Shown here: positions 52,282 to 60,594 of the stretch, piece after piece
Position numbering within the stretch: the first letter of the stretch is position 1
How the letters are laid out: every line of letters starts with the position of its first letter
Source of the DNA: BOG-908 sp965199235
GTDB lineage: Bacteria; Pseudomonadota; Alphaproteobacteria; Acetobacterales; Acetobacteraceae
Assembly (NCBI GenBank): GCA_965199235.1
Contig: CBDAQU010000002.1
Coordinates: forward strand, 186,001-250,000
Reading direction: 5' to 3'
DNA: 64,000 nt
Notes under the pieces: generated by a model
Told to the model about the DNA's origin: nothing
Databases searched by the model: none
Seen by the model: only the letters and a program-made list of their open reading frames with translations
Position numbers and translations under genes: made by a program

Positions 52282-52984
52282 CGCCGAACCTTTCCCGCCG
52301 CGCCCGCTCGTGCGGGCCAGCAAATTACGGCTGACGGTGCCTGCCGCGTCGGGGCCGGTCAACATCCTCAACGGCGTCGACCTCGACCTCGCACGCGGCG
52401 AGTCGGTGGGCGTCGTCGGGCCGTCCGGCTCGGGCAAGACCAGCCTGCTGATGGTGCTGGCAGGGCTGGAACGCGCCACGGGCGGCACGGTCGAGCTCGC
52501 GGGCCACGACCTGACGGCGCTGGGCGAGGACGCGCTGGCCCGCGTGCGGCGCGACACTGTGGGCATCGTGTTCCAGAGCTTTCACCTTATCCCCACGATG
52601 ACCGCGCTGGAAAACGTGGCGCTGCCGCTGGAGCTGGCGGGCCGCGCCGACGCGCCCGCCCGCGCAGAGGCCAGCCTGCGCGCCGTGGGCCTCGGCCATC
52701 GCCTGACCCATTTGCCGAGCCAGTTGTCCGGCGGCGAGCAGCAACGCGTGGCGCTCGCCCGTGCCTTTTCTCCGGAACCCGCCCTGCTGCTGGCGGACGA
52801 GCCCACGGGCAACCTCGACGTCGCCACCGGCCGGGCGGTAATGGACCTGCTGTTCGACATGCAGGCCCGGCTCGGCACCACGTTGCTGCTGATCACCCAC
52901 GACCCTGCACTCGCCAGAAGCTGCGGCCGGCAAGTGACCATGCGCGACGGGCTGATCGACACGGCCGCGATGGCTGCCGCATGA
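52274..52984 (+). CDS. ABC transporter ATP-binding protein (LolD/YbbA type)
   Basis: 236 residues. Walker A is VVGPSGSGKTSLLMVL near residue 56. The Q-loop is VFQSFHLIPTMTALENV, the signature LSGGEQQRVALARAF, and Walker B ALLLADEPTGNLD, then the switch histidine in LLLITHD. It belongs to the MacB/LolD/YbbA family that drives extraction of lipophilic substrates rather than transport through a pore. ATG 52274 overlaps the divergent arylesterase start inside CCATGG. Its stop overlaps the permease ATG. Confidence 0.94.
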   Translation: MDIAEPFPPRPLVRASKLRLTVPAASGPVNILNGVDLDLARGESVGVVGPSGSGKTSLLMVLAGLERATGGTVELAGHDLTALGEDALARVRRDTVGIVFQSFHLIPTMTALENVALPLELAGRADAPARAEASLRAVGLGHRLTHLPSQLSGGEQQRVALARAFSPEPALLLADEPTGNLDVATGRAVMDLLFDMQARLGTTLLLITHDPALARSCGRQVTMRDGLIDTAAMAAA

Positions 52985-55479
52985 CCCTCGCCTGGCGCTT
53001 GGCGCTGCGCGACCTGCGCGGCGGCCTGCGCGGCATGCGCGTGGTGCTGGCCTGCCTGGCGCTGGGCGTCGCGGCGATCGCGTCGGTCGGCAGCCTGCGC
53101 GATTCGGTCGATCGCGGCCTGGCGACACAGGGCGCGCGCCTGCTGGGCGGCGACATCGCCATCGATAACGGATCGCAGACCCTGCCCGACGCGCTGCACA
53201 GCTGGCTGCTGGCACGCGGCGGCACGGTGTCGGAAATCGTGCTGCTGCGCACGCTCGCGGTCGCAGAGAAATCCGGCGAGCGGGTGCTGGTCGAGCTGAA
53301 GGCGGTGGACGGCGCCTACCCTCTCGTCGGGGCGCCTGTGCTGGACCCGGCGATGAGGCTGTCCCGTGCGCTCGACGGCGGCGTGGCGGCGGACCCGCTG
53401 GTGCTGCAGCGCCTCGGCGTGCGTCCAGGCGACCGGCTGCGGTTGGGCAGCGCCAGCCTAGTGCTGCGCGCCGCCCTGGTCTCCGAGCCCGACCATGCGG
53501 GGGGCGCGAGCATCGGCGGCCCCCGCGTGCTCATCGCCGGTTCGGCCCTGGCATCGACCGGGCTGATCCAGCCGGGATCGCTGCTCACCCATGAATGGCG
53601 CGTCCGCCTGCGGGCCGGCGCCGACCCGGCCTCGGTGATCACGGCCATACGCACCGCCTTCCCAGGCACCGGCTGGCGCATACGCGACGCGCGCCAGGCC
53701 GCCGCCGGGCTGGAGCAGGCGGTGCGCCAGACCAGCACCTTCCTCGTCCTGGTCGGGCTTAGCGCGCTGCTGGTGGGCGGCATCGGCGTGGCCACCGGCG
53801 TGCGCGCCTGGCTGGAGGGCCGCGCCCGCACCATCGCGACGCTGCGCTGCCTGGGCGCGCCGGCGCGGCTGGTGTTCGCCGTGTTCTTCATCCAGGTGGT
53901 GCTGCTGTGCGGCGGCGGCATCCTGATCGGCGTGGTGCTGGGCGCCGCCCTGCCAGCCGCCATCATCGCCCTGTTCGGCCACCTGCTGCCTTTGCCTGCC
54001 GCCATCGGCCTCTACCCGGTGCCGCTGCTGCTGGCGGCCGCCTACGGCCTGCTGACGGCCGCCGCCTTTTCGCTCTGGCCGCTCGGGCGGGCGGCGCAGA
54101 TACCGGGTGCGGCGCTGTTCCGCGACGCGGTCCTGCCGGCTGGCCGTGCGCCGCCGGTCGTTCTGGTCGCCAACCTGCTGGCGGGCGGGCTGCTGGCCGG
54201 CAGCATCATCCTCACCTCGGCCGACCGGCGGTTCGCGCTGTGGTTCTGCCTGTCCGCGGTGCTGACCCTGGGAGTGTTCCGCGCCGGCGCCTGGGCGCTG
54301 ATGGCGGCCGCACGCCGCACGCGGTCCCGCCGGCCGGCTTGGCTGCGCCTGGGCGTCGCCAATCTGCACGGCCCCGCCGCGGCGACGCCCCTGCTGCTGG
54401 TCTCCCTCGGCCTGGGCCTAGCCACCCTGGCGGCGGTGGCCCTGATCGAGGGCAACATCAGCAACCAGTTCACCGGCGTGCTGGCCGCGCGCGCGCCGAG
54501 CTTCTTCTTCATCGACATCCAGAACGACCAGGTGGACCGCTTCCGCCGGCTCGTCGCGGCCCAGCCAGGAGCCGAGGATCTGCGCATGGTGCCGAGCCTG
54601 CGCGCCCGCATCGTCTCTCTCAAAGGCGTGCCGGTGGACCAGGTGCATGCCACGCCGGCTTCCCAATGGGGACTGCGCGGCGACCGCGGGCTGACCTACG
54701 CGGCGTCGGTGCCGAGCAACTCGCGCGTCACCGACGGCGCCTGGTGGCCGGAAAACTACAGCGGCCCGCCTCTGGTCTCGCTCGACCGCGACCTGGCGGC
54801 CGGCTGGGGCATCAAGGTCGGCGACACGCTGCGCGCCAACGTGCTGGGCCGCGACATCGATTTCCGGGTGGCGAACCTGCGCGCGATCGACTGGCGCGCG
54901 CTGTCGATCAACTTCGTGCTCGTGGCGTCTCCCGGCCTGCTGGAACACGCGCCGCAGATGCACATCGCGACCCTGCGAACGCCGCCGGCCGCCGACGCGG
55001 CCCTGCTGCGCCGGGTGACCGACGCGCTGCCCAACGTGACGGGCATTCGGGTGGCCGACATCCTGCAATCGATCGCCGACCTGGTCGGCAAGCTCGCCGC
55101 CGCCCTCGCCGCTTCAGGCAGCATCACGCTGGTCTCCGGCGCGCTGGTGCTGGCCGGCGCGGTTGCCGCCGGTCAGCGCCGCCGCATCGCCGACGCTGTG
55201 GTGCTCAAGACGCTGGGCGCCACGCGCGGCCAGATAAGGGCCGCCTGGCTGGTCGAGTTCGGCACGGTGGGCGCCGCAGCAGGGCTGATCGCCGCCTGCC
55301 TCGGCACGCTGGCGAGCTGGGCGGTGACGCGCTTCGTCCTGCAGGCGCCCTGGTCGTTCCTGCCGGGCACCTTGGCTGCAACCGTGGGCGGCTGCGTCCT
55401 GCTGATGCTGGTCTTCGGATATGTGGGCACCGAGGCGGCGCTGCGGGTGCGGCCGGCGGGGCTGTTGCGCAACCAGTGA
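52981..55479 (+). CDS. ABC transporter permease, FtsX/YbbP type
   Basis: 832 residues. A first membrane helix (VVLACLALGVAAIASVGSL) is followed by a ~200-residue periplasmic domain. Two FtsX-type modules of three or four helices follow (FLVLVGLSALLVGGIGVATGVRAWLEGR and SITLVSGALVLAGAVAAGQ then VVLKTLGATRGQIRAAWLVEF). Two periplasmic insertions make it longer than MacB, like E. coli YbbP. With the coupled ATPase and the divergent arylesterase it forms the YbbAP-TesA locus, perhaps freeing lipophilic molecules from the membrane for the esterase. Confidence 0.93.
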   Translation: MTLAWRLALRDLRGGLRGMRVVLACLALGVAAIASVGSLRDSVDRGLATQGARLLGGDIAIDNGSQTLPDALHSWLLARGGTVSEIVLLRTLAVAEKSGERVLVELKAVDGAYPLVGAPVLDPAMRLSRALDGGVAADPLVLQRLGVRPGDRLRLGSASLVLRAALVSEPDHAGGASIGGPRVLIAGSALASTGLIQPGSLLTHEWRVRLRAGADPASVITAIRTAFPGTGWRIRDARQAAAGLEQAVRQTSTFLVLVGLSALLVGGIGVATGVRAWLEGRARTIATLRCLGAPARLVFAVFFIQVVLLCGGGILIGVVLGAALPAAIIALFGHLLPLPAAIGLYPVPLLLAAAYGLLTAAAFSLWPLGRAAQIPGAALFRDAVLPAGRAPPVVLVANLLAGGLLAGSIILTSADRRFALWFCLSAVLTLGVFRAGAWALMAAARRTRSRRPAWLRLGVANLHGPAAATPLLLVSLGLGLATLAAVALIEGNISNQFTGVLAARAPSFFFIDIQNDQVDRFRRLVAAQPGAEDLRMVPSLRARIVSLKGVPVDQVHATPASQWGLRGDRGLTYAASVPSNSRVTDGAWWPENYSGPPLVSLDRDLAAGWGIKVGDTLRANVLGRDIDFRVANLRAIDWRALSINFVLVASPGLLEHAPQMHIATLRTPPAADAALLRRVTDALPNVTGIRVADILQSIADLVGKLAAALAASGSITLVSGALVLAGAVAAGQRRRIADAVVLKTLGATRGQIRAAWLVEFGTVGAAAGLIAACLGTLASWAVTRFVLQAPWSFLPGTLAATVGGCVLLMLVFGYVGTEAALRVRPAGLLRNQ

Positions 55480-55492
55480 GGCTAGGACAGGA

Positions 55493-55525
55493 CTTCTTTT
55501 CTGAAGAAAAGAAGCAAAAGACTTT
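55493..55525. repeat. A/T-rich hairpin repeat, copy D
   Basis: CTTCTTTTCT-GA-AGAAAAGAAG (55493-55514) is a perfect 10-bp stem, followed by CAAAAGACTTTTT. On the minus strand it matches copy A at 12028-12080 (AAGTCTTTTGC). It lies 14 bases after the permease stop, before the convergent hydrolase gene, and has a T-run on the plus strand, so it may be the terminator. The bases after it (55526-55575) show nothing except GAGCGGCCGTTCGG, similar to the MITE core. Confidence 0.75.
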
Positions 55526-55575
55526 TTGACTCCAGGCTGCGCCAGGCACACGAGCGGCCGTTCGGTTCGGTATCG

Positions 55576-56436
55576 TCAGGCGGATAGGAAGTCGGTGATC
55601 GCGTCTGCGAGCATCTTCGGTGCTGTCTGCGTCGCGACATGCTGCTGTCCGGGGAGGATGTGGACGCTGCCGTGCGGGAGCGAGGCCGCAGCTTCACGCA
55701 CACCGTGGGCCATCTCGTTCGAACTGGCTCCACCTAGCAGAAACTCCGTCGGCGTCTCGACTTTCGCAAAGCGGGCAGGATCGAAGACGTAGGTGGAGAC
55801 CTCTTTGGACTCGCGACACACCGTCGGCGCCAGCCTGATGCGTTGCGGCCAGGACGGATCGGTCCGGAAAGCCGCAATGGCCTGCGGCGTAAGCTGCACG
55901 TAATCCTTCAGGAAAGAGACCATCGCGCGATCGTTGTCGCCGGCGGCGACCGCCGAACAGACGGAAGTGGGAGGCATTCGCGGCATGCCGCCAGGGATGA
56001 CGATCGGCGGTTCGTAAAGCACGGCGCGCTTGATGCCGACAGCTGCGGGAAGCGCCTGGAAGACGGCCAATGCTCCATAGGAATGGCCGAAAACACAGAC
56101 CGGCCCCGGAAGATTCTGGACCACCTGAACGATGTCCTGCGCTTCGCGGGCAAGGGAGTAGGTCGAGCCGTCCGTGCTGTCCACCCGGCCGCGTCGGTTC
56201 ATCGCGTAAGTGTGGAAATGTGGCTGCAGGAACGGCATGAGGCGGCCCCAGCTCATGCGCGTCGTGGCGGAACCGTGAACCAGGAGAAGGCTCGGGCCGC
56301 TTCCGCCCTCCTCGAGCGCGATCAAGGCGCCGTCGGACATCGAGACGCGCAGCAGCTTGGGTGCGACAGGTTGGGCGCACGCTGCATGAACGGTGCTTGC
56401 TGCAAGACCGGTCAAGAACGGCCGTCGCTGTATCAA
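55576..56436 (-). CDS. Alpha/beta hydrolase with Tat-like signal peptide
   Basis: 286 residues. MIQRRPFLTGLAASTVHAACAQ carries an RRxFL twin-arginine motif, so the folded enzyme is probably exported. The hydrolase core shows LLLVHGSATTRMSWGRL (oxyanion region), VCVFGHSYGALAVFQAL with the nucleophile serine, and GQQHVATQTAP with the histidine. The substrate is unknown. I chose TTG 56436 because GGAGAG lies 6 bases upstream and the Tat motif then starts the protein. It is 70 bases downstream of the AraC gene and may share its transcript. Confidence 0.85.
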   Translation of the reverse strand: MIQRRPFLTGLAASTVHAACAQPVAPKLLRVSMSDGALIALEEGGSGPSLLLVHGSATTRMSWGRLMPFLQPHFHTYAMNRRGRVDSTDGSTYSLAREAQDIVQVVQNLPGPVCVFGHSYGALAVFQALPAAVGIKRAVLYEPPIVIPGGMPRMPPTSVCSAVAAGDNDRAMVSFLKDYVQLTPQAIAAFRTDPSWPQRIRLAPTVCRESKEVSTYVFDPARFAKVETPTEFLLGGASSNEMAHGVREAAASLPHGSVHILPGQQHVATQTAPKMLADAITDFLSA

Positions 56437-56506
56437 GTGCGTCTCTCCTGTGATCAGCACGTCAAACCGATACGACTCCCGACCTGCTTTCTACGGGAAG
56501 CGGTCC

Positions 56507-57259
56507 TCATTGCAATCCCGGCAGGCCGGCAGACCGAAAACCCGAAGGCGTCTGGCCGAGTGCGCCGCGGAAGGCGTGTGTGAACGCGCTGACGCCGGAG
56601 TAGCCCGCCTCCAGGGCGGCGTCGGTCACGCTAGCCCCGTCGAGCAGGGCAGCCGCTGCCGCCATCAGCCGGGCGGTCTGCCGCCATTGCGAGAGCGGCA
56701 TTCCGGTCTCCTCGAGAAACCTGCGCTGCATGGTGCGCAGGCTGGCGCCGCACGACGATGCGATGTCGTCGAGCGTCTCGCCGCGTCCTGGGTGAGCGAG
56801 GATGGTTTCGGCGACACGCAACGCCCGCCCGCCCGTCGGCAGCCTCAAGGCCAGAGGAAGGCGCTCCGCCCGCGCCAGCACGACGATGAACGCCTCGCCG
56901 AGGGCGCGATGCAGGCCATCATCCGCGTCGACGTGGCCGAACCTCACCAGCTGCAGGATCAGCTCGCGCAGCAACGGCGAGACGACGACGCCGAGCGGCA
57001 CCGGTGCGAGCTCGGCGCAACGGGACGGCGGAACGTAAAGCGTGCGCAGCTTCGCTGCGCCACGCATGCGCAGCCGATGCGGCGTCCCAGGCGGCAACCA
57101 CACCGCGCGAGCGGAGGGTATCAGCCAGGCTTGTCCGGCCGCAGTCACGCCGATCGCTCCGCTCGATGCGTAGACGAGCTGTCCCCAGGGGTGATCGTGA
57201 CCGCCCACCTCGTGACCATCGTCGTAGCTGGCGGCCAGGGTGCGCATGAAGGTCGGCAT
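56507..57259 (-). CDS. AraC-family transcriptional regulator with cupin domain
   Basis: 250 residues. The N-terminal cupin (HEVGGHDHPWGQLVYASSGAIGVTAAGQAWLIPSARAVWLPPGTPH) would bind a small ligand. The C-terminal double helix-turn-helix is LDDIASSCGASLRTMQRRFLEETGMPLSQWRQTARL and then VTDAALEAGYSGVSAFTHAFRGALGQTPSGFR. It likely controls its neighbours: the divergent VOC gene and the downstream hydrolase. A GACAA-AGA-TTGTC palindrome lies 13 bases before its ATG. Confidence 0.92.
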   Translation of the reverse strand: MPTFMRTLAASYDDGHEVGGHDHPWGQLVYASSGAIGVTAAGQAWLIPSARAVWLPPGTPHRLRMRGAAKLRTLYVPPSRCAELAPVPLGVVVSPLLRELILQLVRFGHVDADDGLHRALGEAFIVVLARAERLPLALRLPTGGRALRVAETILAHPGRGETLDDIASSCGASLRTMQRRFLEETGMPLSQWRQTARLMAAAAALLDGASVTDAALEAGYSGVSAFTHAFRGALGQTPSGFRSAGLPGLQ

Positions 57260-57272
57260 CTGTCGCCCCTTC

Positions 57273-57285
57273 GACAAAGATTGTC
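57273..57285. promoter_or_regulatory. Possible operator between the AraC and VOC genes
   Basis: GACAA (57273-57277), AGA, TTGTC (57281-57285) is a perfect 5-base inverted repeat in the 90-base divergent gap. It is a plausible regulator site, but AraC proteins often use direct repeats, so this is weak. Confidence 0.25.
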
Positions 57286-57349
57286 AGCTTTGCGCAAGCA
57301 CGCCAACGCCGATCGGTCGTATGGAACAAGCGTTGGAGAGGAGCGAGCC

Positions 57350-57736
57350 GTGCCCAACCACATCCGTCATTTCGCCGTGCACGCCGACCAGGTGGAGCGT
57401 GCACGATCGTTCTATGAAACGGTGTTCGGCTGGCATTTCGAACCGTGGGGGCCGCCCGAGTTCTACCTGATCCGCACTGGGCCCGCCGATGATCGCGGCG
57501 TGCAGGGAGCGTTGCAGGCGCGGCAGCAGCCGCTCGATGGCGCGGGCGTGTGCGGCTACGAATGCACGATCGGGGTGGACGACCTCGACGAGGTTCTTGC
57601 GCGCATCCCGCGTTTCGGCGGAATAATCGTGTCCCCGCCGTTCGTCATCGATGGCGTAGGCCGGCTGGCGTTCTTCCACGACACCGAAGGAAACCGCGTG
57701 GGCGTGATGCAGTACGACCCCGGCTACCCTCTGTGA
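57350..57736 (+). CDS. VOC-family (glyoxalase-like) protein
   Basis: 128 residues. VPNHIRHFAVHADQVERARSFYETVFGWHFEPWGPPEFYLI is the typical first half of a glyoxalase/bleomycin-resistance domain. FGGIIVSPPFVIDGVGRLAFFHDTEGNRVGVMQY is the second half. Histidine at position 7 and the glutamate of DTEGN are at metal-ligand positions. The reaction is unknown. The start is GTG 57350, with GGAGAGGAG upstream. It is divergent from the AraC regulator, which probably controls it. Confidence 0.85.
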   Translation: MPNHIRHFAVHADQVERARSFYETVFGWHFEPWGPPEFYLIRTGPADDRGVQGALQARQQPLDGAGVCGYECTIGVDDLDEVLARIPRFGGIIVSPPFVIDGVGRLAFFHDTEGNRVGVMQYDPGYPL

Positions 57737-57773
57737 CAGAGCGCGGGGTCTGGGGTACCTGGCTCCGCCCGTC

Positions 57774-58781
57774 CTAAAGCCTGACGAGCATCTTCCCGAT
57801 GTTCTGGCCGGTGAAAAGCTTGATGAAAGCCGCTGGCGCAGCCTCGATCCCCTCGTCCACGCTCTGCCTCCACTTCACCTGGTCGCCCGCCACCCATTCC
57901 GCCATCATCCCGCAGAAGCTCGGCATGAGGTCGAAATATTCCGACACGATGAAGCCTTCCAGGCGAAGGCTGCGCGTCACGGCCAGGCCGATGTTGGACG
58001 GTCCGGGAGCGTCCTGGGTGTTGTAGGCGGAGATCATGCCGCAGAGCGCGAAACGCGCATGCACGCGGGAGCATTGCAGGGCCGCTTGCAGATGCGCGCC
58101 GCCGACGTTGTCAAAATAGACGTCGATGCCGTCGGGCCCGGCCGCCTCCAGCGCGGCCGTCAGGTCGGGCGCCGCCTTGTAGTCGATGATGTGGTCGACG
58201 CCGATCTCTTCGAGGTAGGCGCATTTCTCCTGCCCGCCCGCCGAACCGATCACGGTGGCGCCGCGTATCTTGGCCAGTTGGCAGGCGACGGAGCCCACCG
58301 CTCCGGACGCGGCGGAGACGAATACCGTGTCGCCCGCCTGGACCCGCGCGATCCTGTCGATGCCGACATAGGCGGTCAGTCCGGGCAGCCCCGCCACGCC
58401 GAGATAGGCTTCCGGCGGCAGGCCGAGATCCGGCAGCTTGCGCAGGCCTGCGTCCGAGGCGGTGAACGCTTCCCGCCAACCGAACATGGACTGTACCAGG
58501 TCGCCAGGCGTGAACGCCTCCGAACCGGACGCGACCACCTCGCCGACCGCCCCGCCCTGCAGCGGCGCGTCCAGCTCGAAGGGCGGGACGTAGCTCTTCC
58601 GCGTGGTCATGCGCCCGCGCATGTACGGGTCGACCGACATCCACCGGTTTCGCACCTGCACCTCGCCCGGCCCTGGCGGCGCGGCGCTCGCCTCGGCCAG
58701 GACGAAGTTCTCCGGTTCGGGCCTGCCGTCCGGGCGGGAGCGGAGGCGTACCTCTCTCGAGGCGATCGGCGAAGCGGTCAT
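57774..58781 (-). CDS. NADP-dependent zinc-free medium-chain oxidoreductase
   Basis: 335 residues of the leukotriene B4 dehydrogenase/CurA-like group. VRNRWMSVDPYMRGRM is the family marker near residue 45. The nucleotide site is VFVSAASGAVGSVACQLAK, then IGSAGGQEKCAYL, and DVYFDNVGG follows. It reduces activated double bonds or ketones with NADPH and has no zinc-binding cysteines. GAGGAACC precedes the ATG. It is followed by nothing coupled and preceded by the GST-NMO pair on the same strand. Confidence 0.9.
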   Translation of the reverse strand: MTASPIASREVRLRSRPDGRPEPENFVLAEASAAPPGPGEVQVRNRWMSVDPYMRGRMTTRKSYVPPFELDAPLQGGAVGEVVASGSEAFTPGDLVQSMFGWREAFTASDAGLRKLPDLGLPPEAYLGVAGLPGLTAYVGIDRIARVQAGDTVFVSAASGAVGSVACQLAKIRGATVIGSAGGQEKCAYLEEIGVDHIIDYKAAPDLTAALEAAGPDGIDVYFDNVGGAHLQAALQCSRVHARFALCGMISAYNTQDAPGPSNIGLAVTRSLRLEGFIVSEYFDLMPSFCGMMAEWVAGDQVKWRQSVDEGIEAAPAAFIKLFTGQNIGKMLVRL

Positions 58782-58800
58782 GCGGGGTTCCTCGATCGGG

Positions 58801-59460
58801 TCAGGCGGCAGGTGCGAGCGCATAGGCGCGCCGATAGGCGGGACGCTCCGCGAGCCGGCGCAGGTAGGCGGTGACAACAGGTGGGAAGGCTGCGGCCTCG
58901 CCGAGGAAGTCGGCAAGGCCCAGCGCGTAGGCGACGGACACGTCGGCGAGCGTGAAGCGGTCCGCCGCCAGGGTGTCGCTTTCGTCGAGCCGCCTGGTCA
59001 CCACATCCAGCCGGCGCGCGAAGACCTGCCGCGCGTCGTCCACGGCCTGCGGCAGGCGCCGCTCGACCGGCTCCAGCCTGGCGTAGCGGAATATCGTTCC
59101 CAAAGGCTGCGTCAGGCTGGCCTCGCCGAACCAGCAGAACTGGCGATACTCCGCAAAGCCCGGCTCGTCGGGCGCCACCGCGAGCGGCGTGGGTCCGTAG
59201 GTGGCGGCGAGGTACTCGCAGATCGCCATGGACTCGGTCATGAACGCCTCGCCATGGGCGAAGGCGGGCAGCGATCCAAGCGGGTTGATCCGCAGGAACT
59301 CGGGCTGGCGCATACGGGCCGGGAACAGCACCGTATGCAGCTCGTGGGCGACGCCCAGCTCCTCCAGCACCCAAAGCACGCGCACCGAGCGTGTGCCGCT
59401 GCCGTGGTGGAGCTGGGGCGGCGCCTGGTCGCCGGCGGGAACGGGGACCGGGCCGCTCAT
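58801..59460 (-). CDS. Glutathione S-transferase
   Basis: 219 residues. The thioredoxin-like domain starts SVRVLWVLEELGVAHEL, then INPLGSLPAFAHGEAFMTESMAICEYLAATYG, with the cis-proline and E-S glutathione contacts. The helical domain ends TLAADRFTLADVSVAYALGLADFL, with the N-capping motif. It would conjugate or isomerise an electrophile. It overlaps the upstream nitronate-monooxygenase stop as ATGA, so the two are co-translated. The N-terminal extension of about 25 residues (SGPVPVPAGDQAPPQ) is unusual, and the start may be later. Confidence 0.88.
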   Translation of the reverse strand: MSGPVPVPAGDQAPPQLHHGSGTRSVRVLWVLEELGVAHELHTVLFPARMRQPEFLRINPLGSLPAFAHGEAFMTESMAICEYLAATYGPTPLAVAPDEPGFAEYRQFCWFGEASLTQPLGTIFRYARLEPVERRLPQAVDDARQVFARRLDVVTRRLDESDTLAADRFTLADVSVAYALGLADFLGEAAAFPPVVTAYLRRLAERPAYRRAYALAPAA

Positions 59461-60509
59461 ACCGCGAGGCTTGCGTGCGACCCGGCATCGCTGTGGCGGC
59501 GCGCGCCCGCCAGGAGTTCCGGCGGGGCGATTGCTGGCCGGGATGCGGCGACGCCGTCCAGCGACGCCTTGGCCTGCGCGTATTCGCGCCCGAGCCGGCC
59601 CACCACGTCGCTCGCCGGCGCAACGGCGCTGACCGCGCCGATGCCCTGGCCGCAGCCCCAGATGTCGCGCCAGGCCTTGGCCTTGCCGGTCGACCCGAAG
59701 CTCATCTGGCTGACATCGCCTTGCGGCAGCGCGTCGGGATCGAGCCCCGCGGCCAGAATGGACGGGCGCAGATAGTTGCCGTGCACGCCGGTGAACAGGT
59801 TCGAATAGACGATGTCGGAGGCGGCGCTGTCGACGACCATCTGCTTGTAGGCGTCCGCAGCGTTGGCCTCCCGCGTGGCGATGAACAGCGAGCCGATATA
59901 GGCGAAATCCGCGCCCATCGCCTGGGCGGCGAGGATCGCGCGCCCGCTGGCGATCGCACCGGAGAGCGCGATCGGCCCGTCGAACCAGGCGCGCAGCTCC
60001 TGCACCAGCGCGAACGGCGAGAGGCGGCCTGCATGGCCGCCGGCCCCCGCCGCCACCGCGATCAGCCCGTCTGCGCCCTTTTCGATCGCCTTGCGGCCAA
60101 ACCGGTCGTCGATCACGTCGTGCAGCACGTGCCCGCCCCAGCCATGCACCGCGCGGTTGAGGTCCTCTCGCGCGCCCAGCGAGGTGATGACCAGCTGCAC
60201 CCTGTACCTGGCGCAGAGCTCGAGGTCCTGCTCCAGCCGATCGTTGCTCCTGTGCACGATCTGGTTGACCGCGAAGGGCGCTGACGGGCGCTCTGGATGA
60301 TCCCGGTCCCAGGCGGCCAGCTCCTCGGTGATGCGGTGCAGCCACTCGTCAAGCTGCGAGACCGGCCGGGCGTTCAGCGAGGGGAAGGAGCCGACGATCC
60401 CCGCCGTGCACTGGGCGATCACCAGGTCGGGGTTGGAGATGATGAAGAGGGGCGAGGCGATCACCGGCAGGGCCAGCCTGGCCCGCAGGTCGGCCGCGAG
60501 AAGGGTCAT
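59457..60509 (-). CDS. Nitronate monooxygenase family protein
   Basis: 350 residues, a TIM-barrel FMN enzyme. LPVIASPLFIISNPDLVIAQCTAGIVGSFPSLNAR is the typical N-terminus. GADGLIAVAAGAGGHAGRLSPF carries the catalytic histidine region. GAIASGRAILAAQAMGADFAYIGSLFIAT binds FMN phosphate. It oxidises nitronates (or related compounds) with oxygen. AAGGAGCTG precedes the ATG. It is coupled to a GST gene, as if both clear the same class of compound. Confidence 0.9.
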   Translation of the reverse strand: MTLLAADLRARLALPVIASPLFIISNPDLVIAQCTAGIVGSFPSLNARPVSQLDEWLHRITEELAAWDRDHPERPSAPFAVNQIVHRSNDRLEQDLELCARYRVQLVITSLGAREDLNRAVHGWGGHVLHDVIDDRFGRKAIEKGADGLIAVAAGAGGHAGRLSPFALVQELRAWFDGPIALSGAIASGRAILAAQAMGADFAYIGSLFIATREANAADAYKQMVVDSAASDIVYSNLFTGVHGNYLRPSILAAGLDPDALPQGDVSQMSFGSTGKAKAWRDIWGCGQGIGAVSAVAPASDVVGRLGREYAQAKASLDGVAASRPAIAPPELLAGARRHSDAGSHASLAV

Positions 60510-60594
60510 GGTGGCAGCTCCTTGATGTGGGCCGGGCATCGGCCGTGCCAGGCTTCGTGACGAGCGATCTTGTCCAGACAGTTCGAGCCTGCCA

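Noticed and set aside
51352..52980. Upstream extension of the ABC permease frame
   Set aside because: It runs out of frame through the ATPase and across the arylesterase; the permease begins at the coupled ATG 52981.
55545..55565. Third copy of the MITE core (GAGCGGCCGTTCGG)
   Set aside because: Only about 14 bases match, with no terminal repeats; may be chance in GC-rich DNA.
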